Shown: positions 1-7,136 of the stretch, one piece after another
Numbering within the stretch: the first letter of the stretch is position 1
How the letters are laid out: each line of letters begins with the position of its first letter
Source: JAKLEX01 sp035327525
Lineage (GTDB): Bacteria > Patescibacteriota > Minisyncoccia > Phycocordibacterales > JAACPR01
Length of the DNA: 14,726 bases
Direction of reading: 5' to 3'
Assembly: GCA_035327525.1 (NCBI GenBank)
Contig: DAOLDC010000016.1
Span: 1 to 14,726 of the forward strand
Translations under genes and position numbers: made by a program
Notes under the pieces: generated by a model
What the model was told of the DNA's origin: nothing
The model's input: the letters and a program-made list of their open reading frames with translations, nothing else
Database searches by the model: none

Positions 1-47
1 GAGAGGCTCATAACCTCTAGACCCCGGTGCAAATCCGGGTCCCGCAA
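1..47 (+). tRNA. tRNA-Met (CAT), initiator type, 3' part only
   Basis: This is the 3' portion of a tRNA, cut by the window edge at about position 26 of the standard numbering. The anticodon stem is 2-6 paired with 14-18, around a seven-base loop with CAT at 9-11. A four-base variable loop follows, then a T stem CCCGG/CCGGG (23-27 and 35-39) with loop TGCAAAT, and the 3' acceptor strand TCCCGCA with discriminator A at 47. The acceptor end and A72 resemble bacterial initiator tRNA. Two features are odd. T-loop position 55 is G rather than U, and the anticodon stem has A-U at 29:41 where initiators usually have three consecutive G-C pairs. CCA is not encoded (CAA follows). It is the only plus-strand gene and converges on the operon to its right. 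Elongator Met or Ile2 cannot be fully excluded without the 5' half. Confidence 0.88.
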
Positions 48-62
48 CAATTTTAAGTTTAA

Positions 63-167
63 AATCAATTAACATCTTTATTCGTTCCAGGTCCTCATTT
101 TCTTTTTTCGTCAATTTTCAATTGACTAAAAAAGATTGCGGAGGAACTCAAAAGATGTTAGTTGATT
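63..167. repeat. Long imperfect hairpin downstream of the tRNA
   Basis: The outer arms 63-79 and 151-167 pair over 17 positions with one G-U. Inside, GTTCC (84-88) can pair with GGAAC (143-147). The tip is a long hairpin: 102-108 with 128-134, one mismatch, then GTCAATT (110-116) with AATTGAC (120-126) around loop TTC. A further small hairpin CTAAA-TCT-TTTAG lies at 168-180. The element sits between convergent transcription units, so it may end tRNA or operon transcripts, but no clean U-tract follows the outer stem. It could also be a structured RNA or a mobile-element remnant. The pairing is seen directly; its function is unknown. Confidence 0.7.
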
Positions 168-183
168 CTAAATCTTTTAGCTT

Positions 184-316
184 ATAGAAACCTGTATTTT
201 TGTAGACTTTCGCAGGTCGATTTTGCATGGTTTGCTGAAAGCAAAAAATCGACCGAGCATAGCAAAACTGCTCGCTGGAGCAGTTTATGCGTGTCTACAA
301 AAATACAGGTTTTTAT
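184..316. repeat. Large inverted repeat enclosing two hairpins (three-way-junction fold)
   Basis: Arms 188-207 and 293-312 are perfect 20-base reverse complements. Allowing one G-U, the pairing extends to 184-316, giving 24 pairs. The enclosed sequence holds two hairpins. The first is GGTCGATTTT (215-224) with AAAATCGACC (245-254). The second is AAACTGCTC (265-273) with GAGCAGTTT (278-286) around loop GCTG, prolonged by GCAT/ATGC. The right arm ends six bases before the stop codon of the membrane HEPN gene (322-324), so in that mRNA it would be an immediate 3' structure. No T-tract follows, so a simple intrinsic terminator is a poor fit. A structured 3' UTR or RNA, or a MITE-like element, are alternatives. 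I found no clear target-site duplication. Confidence 0.75.
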
Positions 317-321
317 TAACT

Positions 322-1335
322 TTAAATAAAATAGAATTCACTAAAAACTTGCCTATACATTTCTATAGCACGGTCAGCATCATCTTTTGATAAAATATAA
401 TTGGAACCTTTGTGAGCGATTCTGTTGCGAATTTTGTGTGCTTCCCAGGCACTATCCAATGTTAGAAAATCACTTTTTTCTACTTTTTTCAATTTATCAC
501 CAATACTATCGCCTTTGTAACCCATTTTGTCTAACATTTCCTCCAAGATTATATCAGCCTCAATAATAGCCTGTCGCCAATCATTGACATTGTGAGAATT
601 TATCAGCGTTTGAATATGAGACCAGCGACGATTTTTTGGACTTTCTGTTTTTGGATAATCAGTTCCTGTTGGTAGGCCGGAAATTTCCGACTGACTCGAT
701 TCCTCATTATCGGCATTTATATTTGTAGATTTCTCGACTCCACCTTTTTTGTAGTATTCCTGTTCCAATATGTACTGTTTCTTTTTTTCATTTACCCTTT
801 TTAGATCAAAAGATTTCAAAATAATTATTAAAATTAATATAAATATTACTATTGACATCAGAATCAAAAACGGTTTGATCAGATTGTAAGTAATTGGGAT
901 TATATGAAATAGCCCAAACATTACAGTCTTGTTTGTCAAAGTTCCTCCCCAGACCCAGCCGTCTGGTGCATTTTTGTAATCAACTCGCCACCACTCTTTT
1001 TCAAATCGATCTATCGGTCCTGCCAGAATTGTTCCAGTTTCTCTAATGTTCTGTCTTCCAAGAATCTGCCCTGCAGGTTCTGATCTAACTATTACTGTTC
1101 CTTTGTTGATTATTTTCTGATTAACAGCCAATTTTCCGGATGGAAAAATAGAACTCAAAAAAGACATTTTGCCATCTATGTTTTCTGATTTTGTATTGTC
1201 GGTTGCCTCTTTGAATCTTTCTGGAAAATCTGTTTTTCCTAAAAAAGTTACAATAATAAATAAAAAGAGAACAAATCCGATCATTTGCCATAACAAATCT
1301 GGTCCTTTGTCTGTACTATATTTTTTGTCTGCCAT
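322..1335 (-). CDS. Two-pass membrane protein with SH3-like domain and HEPN-like C-terminal domain
   Basis: Protein of 337 residues, not a named family that I recognise. A short charged N-terminus is followed by a membrane segment (about 15-33). Residues about 70-135 form an SH3-like region (VIVRSEPAG, WWRVDY, DGWVWGG). A second, very hydrophobic segment spans about 147-174. A charged and Ser-rich linker leads to a helical domain at about 237-337. That domain contains R303-N-R-I-A-H308, which fits the Rx4-6H motif of HEPN proteins, many of which are RNases. The predicted topology puts SH3 outside and HEPN in the cytoplasm. It starts one base after the gatA stop, with no Shine-Dalgarno sequence, so translation is probably coupled to gatA. 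It is the last gene of the long operon. Similar SH3-membrane-HEPN proteins seem familiar to me from Parcubacteria, but I cannot verify this. The HEPN assignment is moderately confident; nuclease activity is inference. Confidence 0.85.
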   Translation of the reverse strand: MADKKYSTDKGPDLLWQMIGFVLFLFIIVTFLGKTDFPERFKEATDNTKSENIDGKMSFLSSIFPSGKLAVNQKIINKGTVIVRSEPAGQILGRQNIRETGTILAGPIDRFEKEWWRVDYKNAPDGWVWGGTLTNKTVMFGLFHIIPITYNLIKPFLILMSIVIFILILIIILKSFDLKRVNEKKKQYILEQEYYKKGGVEKSTNINADNEESSQSEISGLPTGTDYPKTESPKNRRWSHIQTLINSHNVNDWRQAIIEADIILEEMLDKMGYKGDSIGDKLKKVEKSDFLTLDSAWEAHKIRNRIAHKGSNYILSKDDADRAIEMYRQVFSEFYFI

Positions 1336-1336
1336 A

Positions 1337-2806
1337 TTACTCTATTGTCTCAAATTTTTTGCCAATCTCAAAGAGATATTCTTCACATAAATGTGGTGCA
1401 ATGATTTGTAATCCAGTTGGTAAATCTTTTTCTTCTCTTTTTACAAATCCATCTGGAATAGAAATAGCTGGTGCACCAACCAAATTTACAAAAACAGTAA
1501 AAATATCTGCCAAATACATTTTTAACGGATCGTTCGCTTTTTCGCCAATTTTGAAAGCTGGTGTTGGTGAAGTCGGCATAGCAATTACATCAACTTTTTT
1601 TAGGACATCCAAAACTTCCTGAGTAATTATATCTCTAACTTTCCACGCTTGATTATAATATTGGTCTGCATATCCAGCCGACAAAACATATGTTCCCAAA
1701 ATTATTCTTCGACGAACTTCTTTGCCTAATAATTGTCCGCGAGTTTTGAAATAATCATCAATCAATTTTTGACCTTCTATTTTGCTACCGAATTTGACGC
1801 CGTCATATCTGGCCATATTGGATGAAACTTCGGCTGGCATAAGTGTATAATAAACCGCTAGAGAATATTTCAAATTTGGCAAATCAATATCGACAATTTC
1901 GTACCCAATTTTTTTTAATTTTTCTAATGATTTTTCAAAATTTTTCAAAACATCATCATCCATTCCTTCTTTCAGATTGGCAAAAGGCACGCCGATTTTT
2001 TTTATATTTTTTGATTTTGGAGAATTATTTGATTTTAAAGAATTGTCTGGAGAATTGTCTGGAGAATTTTTTTTGTCATTCGTGGCTGAAACTGTTGTGG
2101 AATCCAATTCATCAACACCTTTGATAGCGTCAAAAATTATTTGCGCGTCTTCTACGTTTTTTGCAAAAGGACCAATAACATCCAGTGAACTTCCCATCGC
2201 CATCAATCCATATCTAGAAACTGCTCCATATGTCGGCTTTAGGCCCACCACGCCGTTGAAACTGGCCGGTAGACGAATAGAACCACCAGTATCGGATCCC
2301 AATGAGGCTAAAACCGTGTCCACGGCGACAGCGGTGGCAGAACCACCAGAAGAACCTCCCGCCACTCTGTCTGTATCATATGCGTTTCTGGTTGGACCGT
2401 AAGCAGAATTTTCGGTCGAACCTCCCATAGCGAATTCGTCCATATTTGTTCTGCCGATAATCACAGCACCTTGTTCAATCAGTTTTGAGACTGCGGTCGA
2501 AGTATATGTTGCGTGATAATTTTCCAAAATTTTTGATCCAGCAGAAGCGATTTTGCCCTCCACCAAAATATTATCCTTGATAGCAACAGGAATTCCGGTC
2601 AGGACTGTTGCCTTGCCTGAATCAATTATTTTTTGAGCACGATCGATTTGTTTTTCTATATCATCATAAAATCCTAAATAAATATTGTATTCTTGATTTT
2701 TTGATTTTGCATTTTGCAAAAAATCATCAACCAATTGTTTGACGGTAATTTTCTTTTCGTGCAAAAGTTTTGAGGCTTCTTTGATTGTAAGTTTTTTCAA
2801 ATTCAT
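1337..2806 (-). CDS. gatA: Aspartyl/glutamyl-tRNA amidotransferase subunit A
   Basis: GatA is the amidase subunit of GatCAB. It releases ammonia from glutamine so that Glu-tRNA(Gln), and often Asp-tRNA(Asn), can be converted to the amide form. The 489-residue length is normal. The amidase signature is intact: Lys77 in IPVAIKDN, cis-Ser152 in GGSSGGSA and nucleophile Ser176 in GSDTGGS form the Ser-cis-Ser-Lys triad. The variable loop just before KIGVP (about 241-268) is expanded by an Asn-Ser-Pro-rich stretch. It is encoded by near-repeats of AATTCTCCAGAC and resembles low-complexity tracts in GatC and the MYG1-family protein of this window. gatC lies ten bases upstream; gatB is not in the window. 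The start is ATG and no Shine-Dalgarno sequence is visible. Confidence 0.97.
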   Translation of the reverse strand: MNLKKLTIKEASKLLHEKKITVKQLVDDFLQNAKSKNQEYNIYLGFYDDIEKQIDRAQKIIDSGKATVLTGIPVAIKDNILVEGKIASAGSKILENYHATYTSTAVSKLIEQGAVIIGRTNMDEFAMGGSTENSAYGPTRNAYDTDRVAGGSSGGSATAVAVDTVLASLGSDTGGSIRLPASFNGVVGLKPTYGAVSRYGLMAMGSSLDVIGPFAKNVEDAQIIFDAIKGVDELDSTTVSATNDKKNSPDNSPDNSLKSNNSPKSKNIKKIGVPFANLKEGMDDDVLKNFEKSLEKLKKIGYEIVDIDLPNLKYSLAVYYTLMPAEVSSNMARYDGVKFGSKIEGQKLIDDYFKTRGQLLGKEVRRRIILGTYVLSAGYADQYYNQAWKVRDIITQEVLDVLKKVDVIAMPTSPTPAFKIGEKANDPLKMYLADIFTVFVNLVGAPAISIPDGFVKREEKDLPTGLQIIAPHLCEEYLFEIGKKFETIE

Positions 2807-2816
2807 TTTTGTAAAA

Positions 2817-3164
2817 TTATAAAATCTTTTTTACTTTTACGTATTCATTTTCTGCATTTGGGACTTCTGCCAGAATTTTTTTGCGATTTTCTATTACGCT
2901 TTCGGTGGAATTTTTCGCCAAAACATCTTCGCGGAAAATATTTTTTGTGACGCGAATTTTTCCAGTTGAAAACTTTTCTGAAGGTCCGTTTTCTGAGGTG
3001 CTATTTTCTGAAGAACCATTATTAGAGACGGCGCCTTTGATTTGGTCAACATAACTCAGTACAGAATCTATTTCGCCCGCCATTTTGGCAAGTTCATCAT
3101 CGGACATTTCGATCCTCGCTAGGTCGGCAAATTTTTTGACATCTTGTTTGTTCATCAAAACCAT
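2817..3164 (-). CDS. gatC: Aspartyl/glutamyl-tRNA amidotransferase subunit C
   Basis: GatC is the small subunit that wraps around GatA and stabilises the GatCAB complex. The N-terminal part (DVKKFADLARIEMSDDEL) and the NIFREDV motif with the C-terminal strand (EYVKVKKIL) are typical. At 115 residues it is slightly longer than the usual 95-100. The linker between the helical domain and the FRED motif (about 46-69) is replaced by a Ser/Asn/Glu-rich tract made of near-repeats of a TCAGAAAA-containing unit. The first Met is followed by another at residue 4 (MVLMNKQD), and either could be the real start; neither has a Shine-Dalgarno sequence. It lies 21 bases after ligA and ten bases before gatA, probably in the same transcript. 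Confidence 0.95.
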   Translation of the reverse strand: MVLMNKQDVKKFADLARIEMSDDELAKMAGEIDSVLSYVDQIKGAVSNNGSSENSTSENGPSEKFSTGKIRVTKNIFREDVLAKNSTESVIENRKKILAEVPNAENEYVKVKKIL

Positions 3165-3185
3165 ATTATCACGAAATTATCAAAA

Positions 3186-5198
3186 TTAAAATAAATTCAA
3201 AAATTCTTTTTCATTAAGAATTTTTACGCCAAGCTGTTGAGCTTTGCTCAATTTTGAGCCAGCAGAATCCCCCGCAACCAAATAATCAGTTTTTGTCGAA
3301 ACAGAACCAGAAACATTTCCACCGTTTTCGCGAATTTTTTGTTTTGCATCATCACGTGACATATTCATTGTGCCAGTTAGAACAAAAGTTTTGCCAGCGA
3401 CGGCTGGATTTGCACCTTTTTTTGCACTTTTTGTCAGCGCTTGAATAATTTTTACACTTTCAAGCAAATTTTCTAGCAAATTCAAATTGCTTTTTTTTCT
3501 AAACCAATCAAAGATCGATTTTGCGACAACATCGCCAATTCCAGAAATAGAATCAAGTTCAGCAAATTCTGCATCACGAATTTTTTCTATTTTACCGAAT
3601 TTATTAGCCAACAATTGTGCCGTTTCTTCACCAACATTATCAATTGACAACGAAGCAACAAATCTAGCCAATGATATTTCTCTGGCTGAATTTATTGAAT
3701 TCAACAAATTATCAACTGATTTTTCGGCCATTCTAGGTAGCGCCAGCAAATCGCCTTTTTCTAGAGTAAATATATCTGCTGGATTTTGGATCAAATTATT
3801 TTCTATCAGCAAATCAATTATTTTTGGCCCCAAATGATTGATGTCAAAGCAATTTTTTGAAACAAAATAATACAATTTTCTTTTTTCCATTGCAAAAGAA
3901 TTTTTGTCAACGCAACGATATGCAACTTGTCCGGGAATTTTTTCTATTCGCCCATCTCCGCCACATTCAGGAATTTTTTGTGGAAAAAGAAATGGTTTTG
4001 TATTTTGTGGACGCAAATCTGTCAAAACTTTTACAACTTGTGGAATTACATCGCCCGCTTTCTGCAATATAACAGTGTCGCCAACTCTGACATCTAATCT
4101 TTTTATTTCATCTTCATTATGTAAAGTCGCGCGAGAAACAATCGATCCTGCAACAGAAACAGGTTTCAAATGTGCAACCGGTGTAACAACGCCAGTTCTA
4201 CCGACCTGAAAAGCGATTTTTTCGACAATTGTTGTAACTTGTTCAGCTGGAAATTTGAAAGCGATCGCAAATCTGGGCGCCTTGCCTGTATAACCCAGCA
4301 AATTCTGCTGATTTCTCGAATTAACTTTTATTACAATTCCGTCAATTTGATAATTCTCCTTGTCTTTTTTGTGTTGCCATTCCTTCCAAAAAGAAATTAT
4401 TTCGTCGGCATTTTTGCAAAGTTTGAAATTTTTATTTATTTTGAATCCGAGAGATTCTATTTTTTCTAATTCAGCAATTTGGGTTTGTGGCAAATCATCG
4501 CTTTTTGCAATATCGTAAATAAAAACTGCCAAATTTCGTTCAGCAACTATTTTTGGATCCAACTGCCTAATTGTTCCTGCTGCCAAATTTCTAGGATTTG
4601 AATAAACTTCTTCACCGTTTTTTTCTAATTTTTTGTTTATTTTTTCAAAATCTTTTTTTGAAAGATAAATTTCACCTTCTACTATTATATTTTCTGGATT
4701 TGATAATTTGAGAGGAACTGATTGAATTGTCCTGACATTTTCGGTAACATTTTCACCGATTTTTCCATCGCCTCTTGTCGCTGCAGTTTTGAGAATTCCT
4801 TTTTCATATTCCAAAACAATTTTTAACCCATCTATTTTGAGCTCGCAATCATATTCTACTGTTGGATTTTTTTCTCCAGATTTCGTCAACATTCTCCTGA
4901 CCCTATCATCAAATTGCATTACTTCATCAATAGAAAAAATATCATTAAAAGACCATTGTGCTACTTTGTGAGCAACTTTTTCAAATTTATCCAGAGGTTT
5001 TCCGGCTACTCGCTGTGACGGAGAATCGGGCGTAATCAAATCGGGAAATTCTGCCTCGATATCGTCTAGCTCTTTCTTTAGAGAATCCAGCGCCGTGTCA
5101 CTAATTTCTGGTCGATCCAAAACATGATACAAATATCTATGATGTTCAATTACATCACGAAGTTTTTTCAAACGCTTTATTGCATCGTTTTTTTTCAT
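3186..5198 (-). CDS. ligA: NAD+-dependent DNA ligase
   Basis: LigA seals nicks in replication and repair using NAD+. Domains in order: N-terminal Ia region (1-70), adenylation domain with the KIDG motif and AMP-accepting Lys121, OB fold near 325-400 (VGRTGVVTPVA), zinc-finger region (405-440), helix-hairpin-helix repeats (450-585) and a C-terminal BRCT domain (598-670, GKTFVLTGT). The length of 670 is normal. Two lineage-like oddities stand out. The usual MLSL(D/E)NxF segment reads QWSFNDIF (81-88). The four-cysteine zinc site keeps only Cys412 and Cys429; the other two expected positions are Ile409 and Ser434. Both changes fit my recollection of Parcubacteria ligases. The start is ATG, 19 bases after the upstream pilin gene, so expression is probably tied to the pilus cassette. 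Confidence 0.97.
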   Translation of the reverse strand: MKKNDAIKRLKKLRDVIEHHRYLYHVLDRPEISDTALDSLKKELDDIEAEFPDLITPDSPSQRVAGKPLDKFEKVAHKVAQWSFNDIFSIDEVMQFDDRVRRMLTKSGEKNPTVEYDCELKIDGLKIVLEYEKGILKTAATRGDGKIGENVTENVRTIQSVPLKLSNPENIIVEGEIYLSKKDFEKINKKLEKNGEEVYSNPRNLAAGTIRQLDPKIVAERNLAVFIYDIAKSDDLPQTQIAELEKIESLGFKINKNFKLCKNADEIISFWKEWQHKKDKENYQIDGIVIKVNSRNQQNLLGYTGKAPRFAIAFKFPAEQVTTIVEKIAFQVGRTGVVTPVAHLKPVSVAGSIVSRATLHNEDEIKRLDVRVGDTVILQKAGDVIPQVVKVLTDLRPQNTKPFLFPQKIPECGGDGRIEKIPGQVAYRCVDKNSFAMEKRKLYYFVSKNCFDINHLGPKIIDLLIENNLIQNPADIFTLEKGDLLALPRMAEKSVDNLLNSINSAREISLARFVASLSIDNVGEETAQLLANKFGKIEKIRDAEFAELDSISGIGDVVAKSIFDWFRKKSNLNLLENLLESVKIIQALTKSAKKGANPAVAGKTFVLTGTMNMSRDDAKQKIRENGGNVSGSVSTKTDYLVAGDSAGSKLSKAQQLGVKILNEKEFLNLF

Positions 5199-5217
5199 TA
5201 TAAATAGATTTTAAACT

Positions 5218-5808
5218 TTAAATTTGAACACGCAAGCCTCTCTCGATTCGACGTGGATTATTCTCGTCGCAAGTGTTATAGCCATATGAATCAATGACGG
5301 TCGATACTCTTGCTTGCGCCCCGCCGACAATATTTTTTGTAACAACGACATAGGCGCAATATGGCAAATCAACGCCCTCAGTTTCGGAAAAATCTAGCCA
5401 AAAAGTAGTTACGCCATTGCCGTCGTTCATGTATTTTTTGTCTTCACCAATTCCATCGTACAGATTGATGCCGGCGCAATTTACATATTGCTCATTGGTA
5501 GGACTTATACCAGAATATCCACCACCTGCTGGTGGAAAAATTTGCCGGATGACACCATCAGTATCATCTTCATCAAGAACAAAATATTGATTCAAATCCC
5601 AATAGATTGCACACTCTATTCCAGTATTTGAAGCATAAAAAGCATATTGTGATTCTCTGGCTGAACCAGAAATAATAATTTGTTTGATGGCCAAATTGAT
5701 AATAGTAGAACCGACCGCCAGAATAAGTACGGATACCAAAACCGCAAACAATAGAGTGAAGCCTTCTTTTTTATTTTCTTTATTATTTTTTGATTTATCT
5801 TTTATCAT
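5218..5808 (-). CDS. PilX-like minor pilin / pilus assembly protein
   Basis: A 196-residue secreted protein with a class III (type IV prepilin) signal: basic leader ending KKEG16, then FTLLF and a hydrophobic helix (17-43). Prepilin peptidase should cut after Gly16. Position +5 of the mature protein is Phe21 rather than the usual Glu, as in PilX/GspK-type subunits that sit at the pilus tip. The C-terminal domain (44-196) has four Cys residues that could form disulfides, and a Gly/Pro-rich middle. It is the last of four consecutive minor pilin genes, 29 bases downstream of the PilV-like gene and 19 bases before ligA. Assignment rests on the N-terminus and gene order; the C-terminal half matches nothing I can name. 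Confidence 0.8.
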   Translation of the reverse strand: MIKDKSKNNKENKKEGFTLLFAVLVSVLILAVGSTIINLAIKQIIISGSARESQYAFYASNTGIECAIYWDLNQYFVLDEDDTDGVIRQIFPPAGGGYSGISPTNEQYVNCAGINLYDGIGEDKKYMNDGNGVTTFWLDFSETEGVDLPYCAYVVVTKNIVGGAQARVSTVIDSYGYNTCDENNPRRIERGLRVQI

Positions 5809-5837
5809 AAAAATTGATCATTTTCTCAATCACCTTC

Positions 5838-6551
5838 TCAATCGTCGTCCTGTTCGTTCAGGTTTTCAAAAGTATTAAACCATTCAAAAATATTTTCTTG
5901 AACAATTATTTCTCTGGTTTGATCTGGATAACCATGCAATGTCCATCCGACAGTAACAATTATTGATATTTCGACCGCATTATCATCGGGGCCATCATCT
6001 GGCGATATTTTCTGTGTTTCAATTTTGCGATAAAAGTTTGAGTCATTTTCACCAATAAAGCCGAATTGATTTGCGGAATTTATTTTCAGAGGATTTTGCA
6101 TTGAACATCCAATTTCACTTTGTTGGCCTGTACATGACTTAACATTGTTAGAAGCCTGTGTTGTATCAATTGTACATCCCGGATTACCATTACATGCTTC
6201 CAAACCATCTAGCCAACCATCATCAAATGTCGGATCTTCAAAGCTTTTTATAAAATTATTATCACGAAGATTTTTTATATATTCGATTGCATCTTGGGCA
6301 AGATAAAAAGCGGTTGTTTGATCTCTGGACAGATATGCGGCGCGCAAACCGCTCTGAGCAATTGCCATCGGGCCAGTAATCGATATTAACAGAATAAATA
6401 TTGCGACTAGCGTCTCAACCATTGTGAAACCACTTTTTGTGGAAGGAGAAAAAACTTTTGATGCGGTGTTCTCGGGATTTTCGATTTTTTCGGCGACTTT
6501 GACATTTTCGGAAATTTTGTAATTTATTTTTTTGTTTTCTGTTTTTTTCAT
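5838..6551 (-). CDS. PilV-like minor pilin with unusually long leader
   Basis: A 237-residue prepilin-type protein. The cleavage motif is SG41-FTMVE with Glu46 at +5, followed by a hydrophobic helix to about residue 67. The 41-residue hydrophilic Lys/Glu/Asn-rich leader is much longer than the typical 6-25. No alternative in-frame ATG, GTG or TTG lies between the first ATG and the cleavage site, so the long leader is the only available reading. The AQDAIEYIKNLRDNNF segment after the helix is typical of PilV-like minor pilins in this kind of organism. The mature domain has several Cys and a C-terminal acidic tail ending DDD. It starts three bases after the PilW-like stop. It probably helps form the initiating pilus-tip complex. 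Confidence 0.82.
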   Translation of the reverse strand: MKKTENKKINYKISENVKVAEKIENPENTASKVFSPSTKSGFTMVETLVAIFILLISITGPMAIAQSGLRAAYLSRDQTTAFYLAQDAIEYIKNLRDNNFIKSFEDPTFDDGWLDGLEACNGNPGCTIDTTQASNNVKSCTGQQSEIGCSMQNPLKINSANQFGFIGENDSNFYRKIETQKISPDDGPDDNAVEISIIVTVGWTLHGYPDQTREIIVQENIFEWFNTFENLNEQDDD

Positions 6552-6554
6552 TTT

Positions 6555-7136
6555 TTAATTTGCAAAATTATCAGCAAAATTTATCGTTCGCGGAGTAACT
6601 GTTGTTTGTATATTATAATCGGAACTTATATTCGGACCAACTCGCGCAACACCAGAAACGTTCATTAGAAATCTGGGCTGGCTATAACTTTGTCCTGAAA
6701 AAACCGCCGGTATCGCAGTCAAAGAAAAATTATCAATTTCTGTCTGCGTCGAAGTCATTTGAATACATTGTTCGGTTTGACCAGAACTAGTACATCTCTG
6801 TATAGCTTGTCCAACATGAACATATCTGACAAAATCACCTCTCTGATCTCTAAAAGTATATTCTCCATTTGAAACAGTCACTTTTGTAGCAGTTTTGATT
6901 GTTCTAGTCATACTTTCTAACGCAAAATTCAAATCTGTCATAACAGTCGTCAATGATTGCGATTTTCTATTGACATCAATTGTTGTGATAATACTTGAAA
7001 CAGAAATAACAATCACGATTGTAAAAAGTGCAATAGAAACCAACATTTCTATCAAAGTAAATCCCGCATTGTCAGAAAAGTTTTTGCCAGCACGCTGTTG
7101 TATTTTTTTATTTTTTTGTAAAAATTTATTTTTCAT
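6555..7136 (-). CDS. PilW/GspJ-like minor pilin
   Basis: A 193-residue prepilin-type protein. The leader is 25 residues (AG25), followed by FTLIE with Glu30 at +5 and a hydrophobic helix to about residue 52. The Asn/Arg-rich region after it (SMTRTIKTATKV, about 85-96) followed by beta-strand-rich sequence is in the style of PilW/GspJ subunits. The start codon overlaps the stop of the preceding FimT-like gene as ATGA (7133-7136), so translation is probably coupled. Cys114 and Cys123 may pair. It is a membrane-inserted precursor processed by the prepilin peptidase encoded two genes upstream. The family subtype is inferred mainly from position in the cassette. Confidence 0.8.
   Translation of the reverse strand: MKNKFLQKNKKIQQRAGKNFSDNAGFTLIEMLVSIALFTIVIVISVSSIITTIDVNRKSQSLTTVMTDLNFALESMTRTIKTATKVTVSNGEYTFRDQRGDFVRYVHVGQAIQRCTSSGQTEQCIQMTSTQTEIDNFSLTAIPAVFSGQSYSQPRFLMNVSGVARVGPNISSDYNIQTTVTPRTINFADNFAN

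Noticed and set aside
184..316. Integron attC site or CRISPR repeat
   Set aside because: The arms do not show the expected attC core pattern, there is no integrase gene, and there is a single copy with no spacers.
63..316. Classical insertion sequence with terminal inverted repeats
   Set aside because: There is no transposase frame between the arms and no clear target-site duplication; a MITE-like relic remains possible but unsupported.
322..1335. HEPN protein as the toxin of a classical toxin-antitoxin pair
   Set aside because: No small partner gene (such as a nucleotidyltransferase or antitoxin) adjoins it, and it is an operon-terminal membrane protein.
1977..2402. Plus-strand ORF of 141 residues opposite gatA
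   Set aside because: It is a shadow of the intact, motif-bearing gatA frame, with no recognisable domain.
7133..7136. UGA recoded to glycine (as in SR1/Gracilibacteria)
   Set aside because: TGA ends several genes here at sensible places, including the ATGA overlaps at 7133 and 10476.
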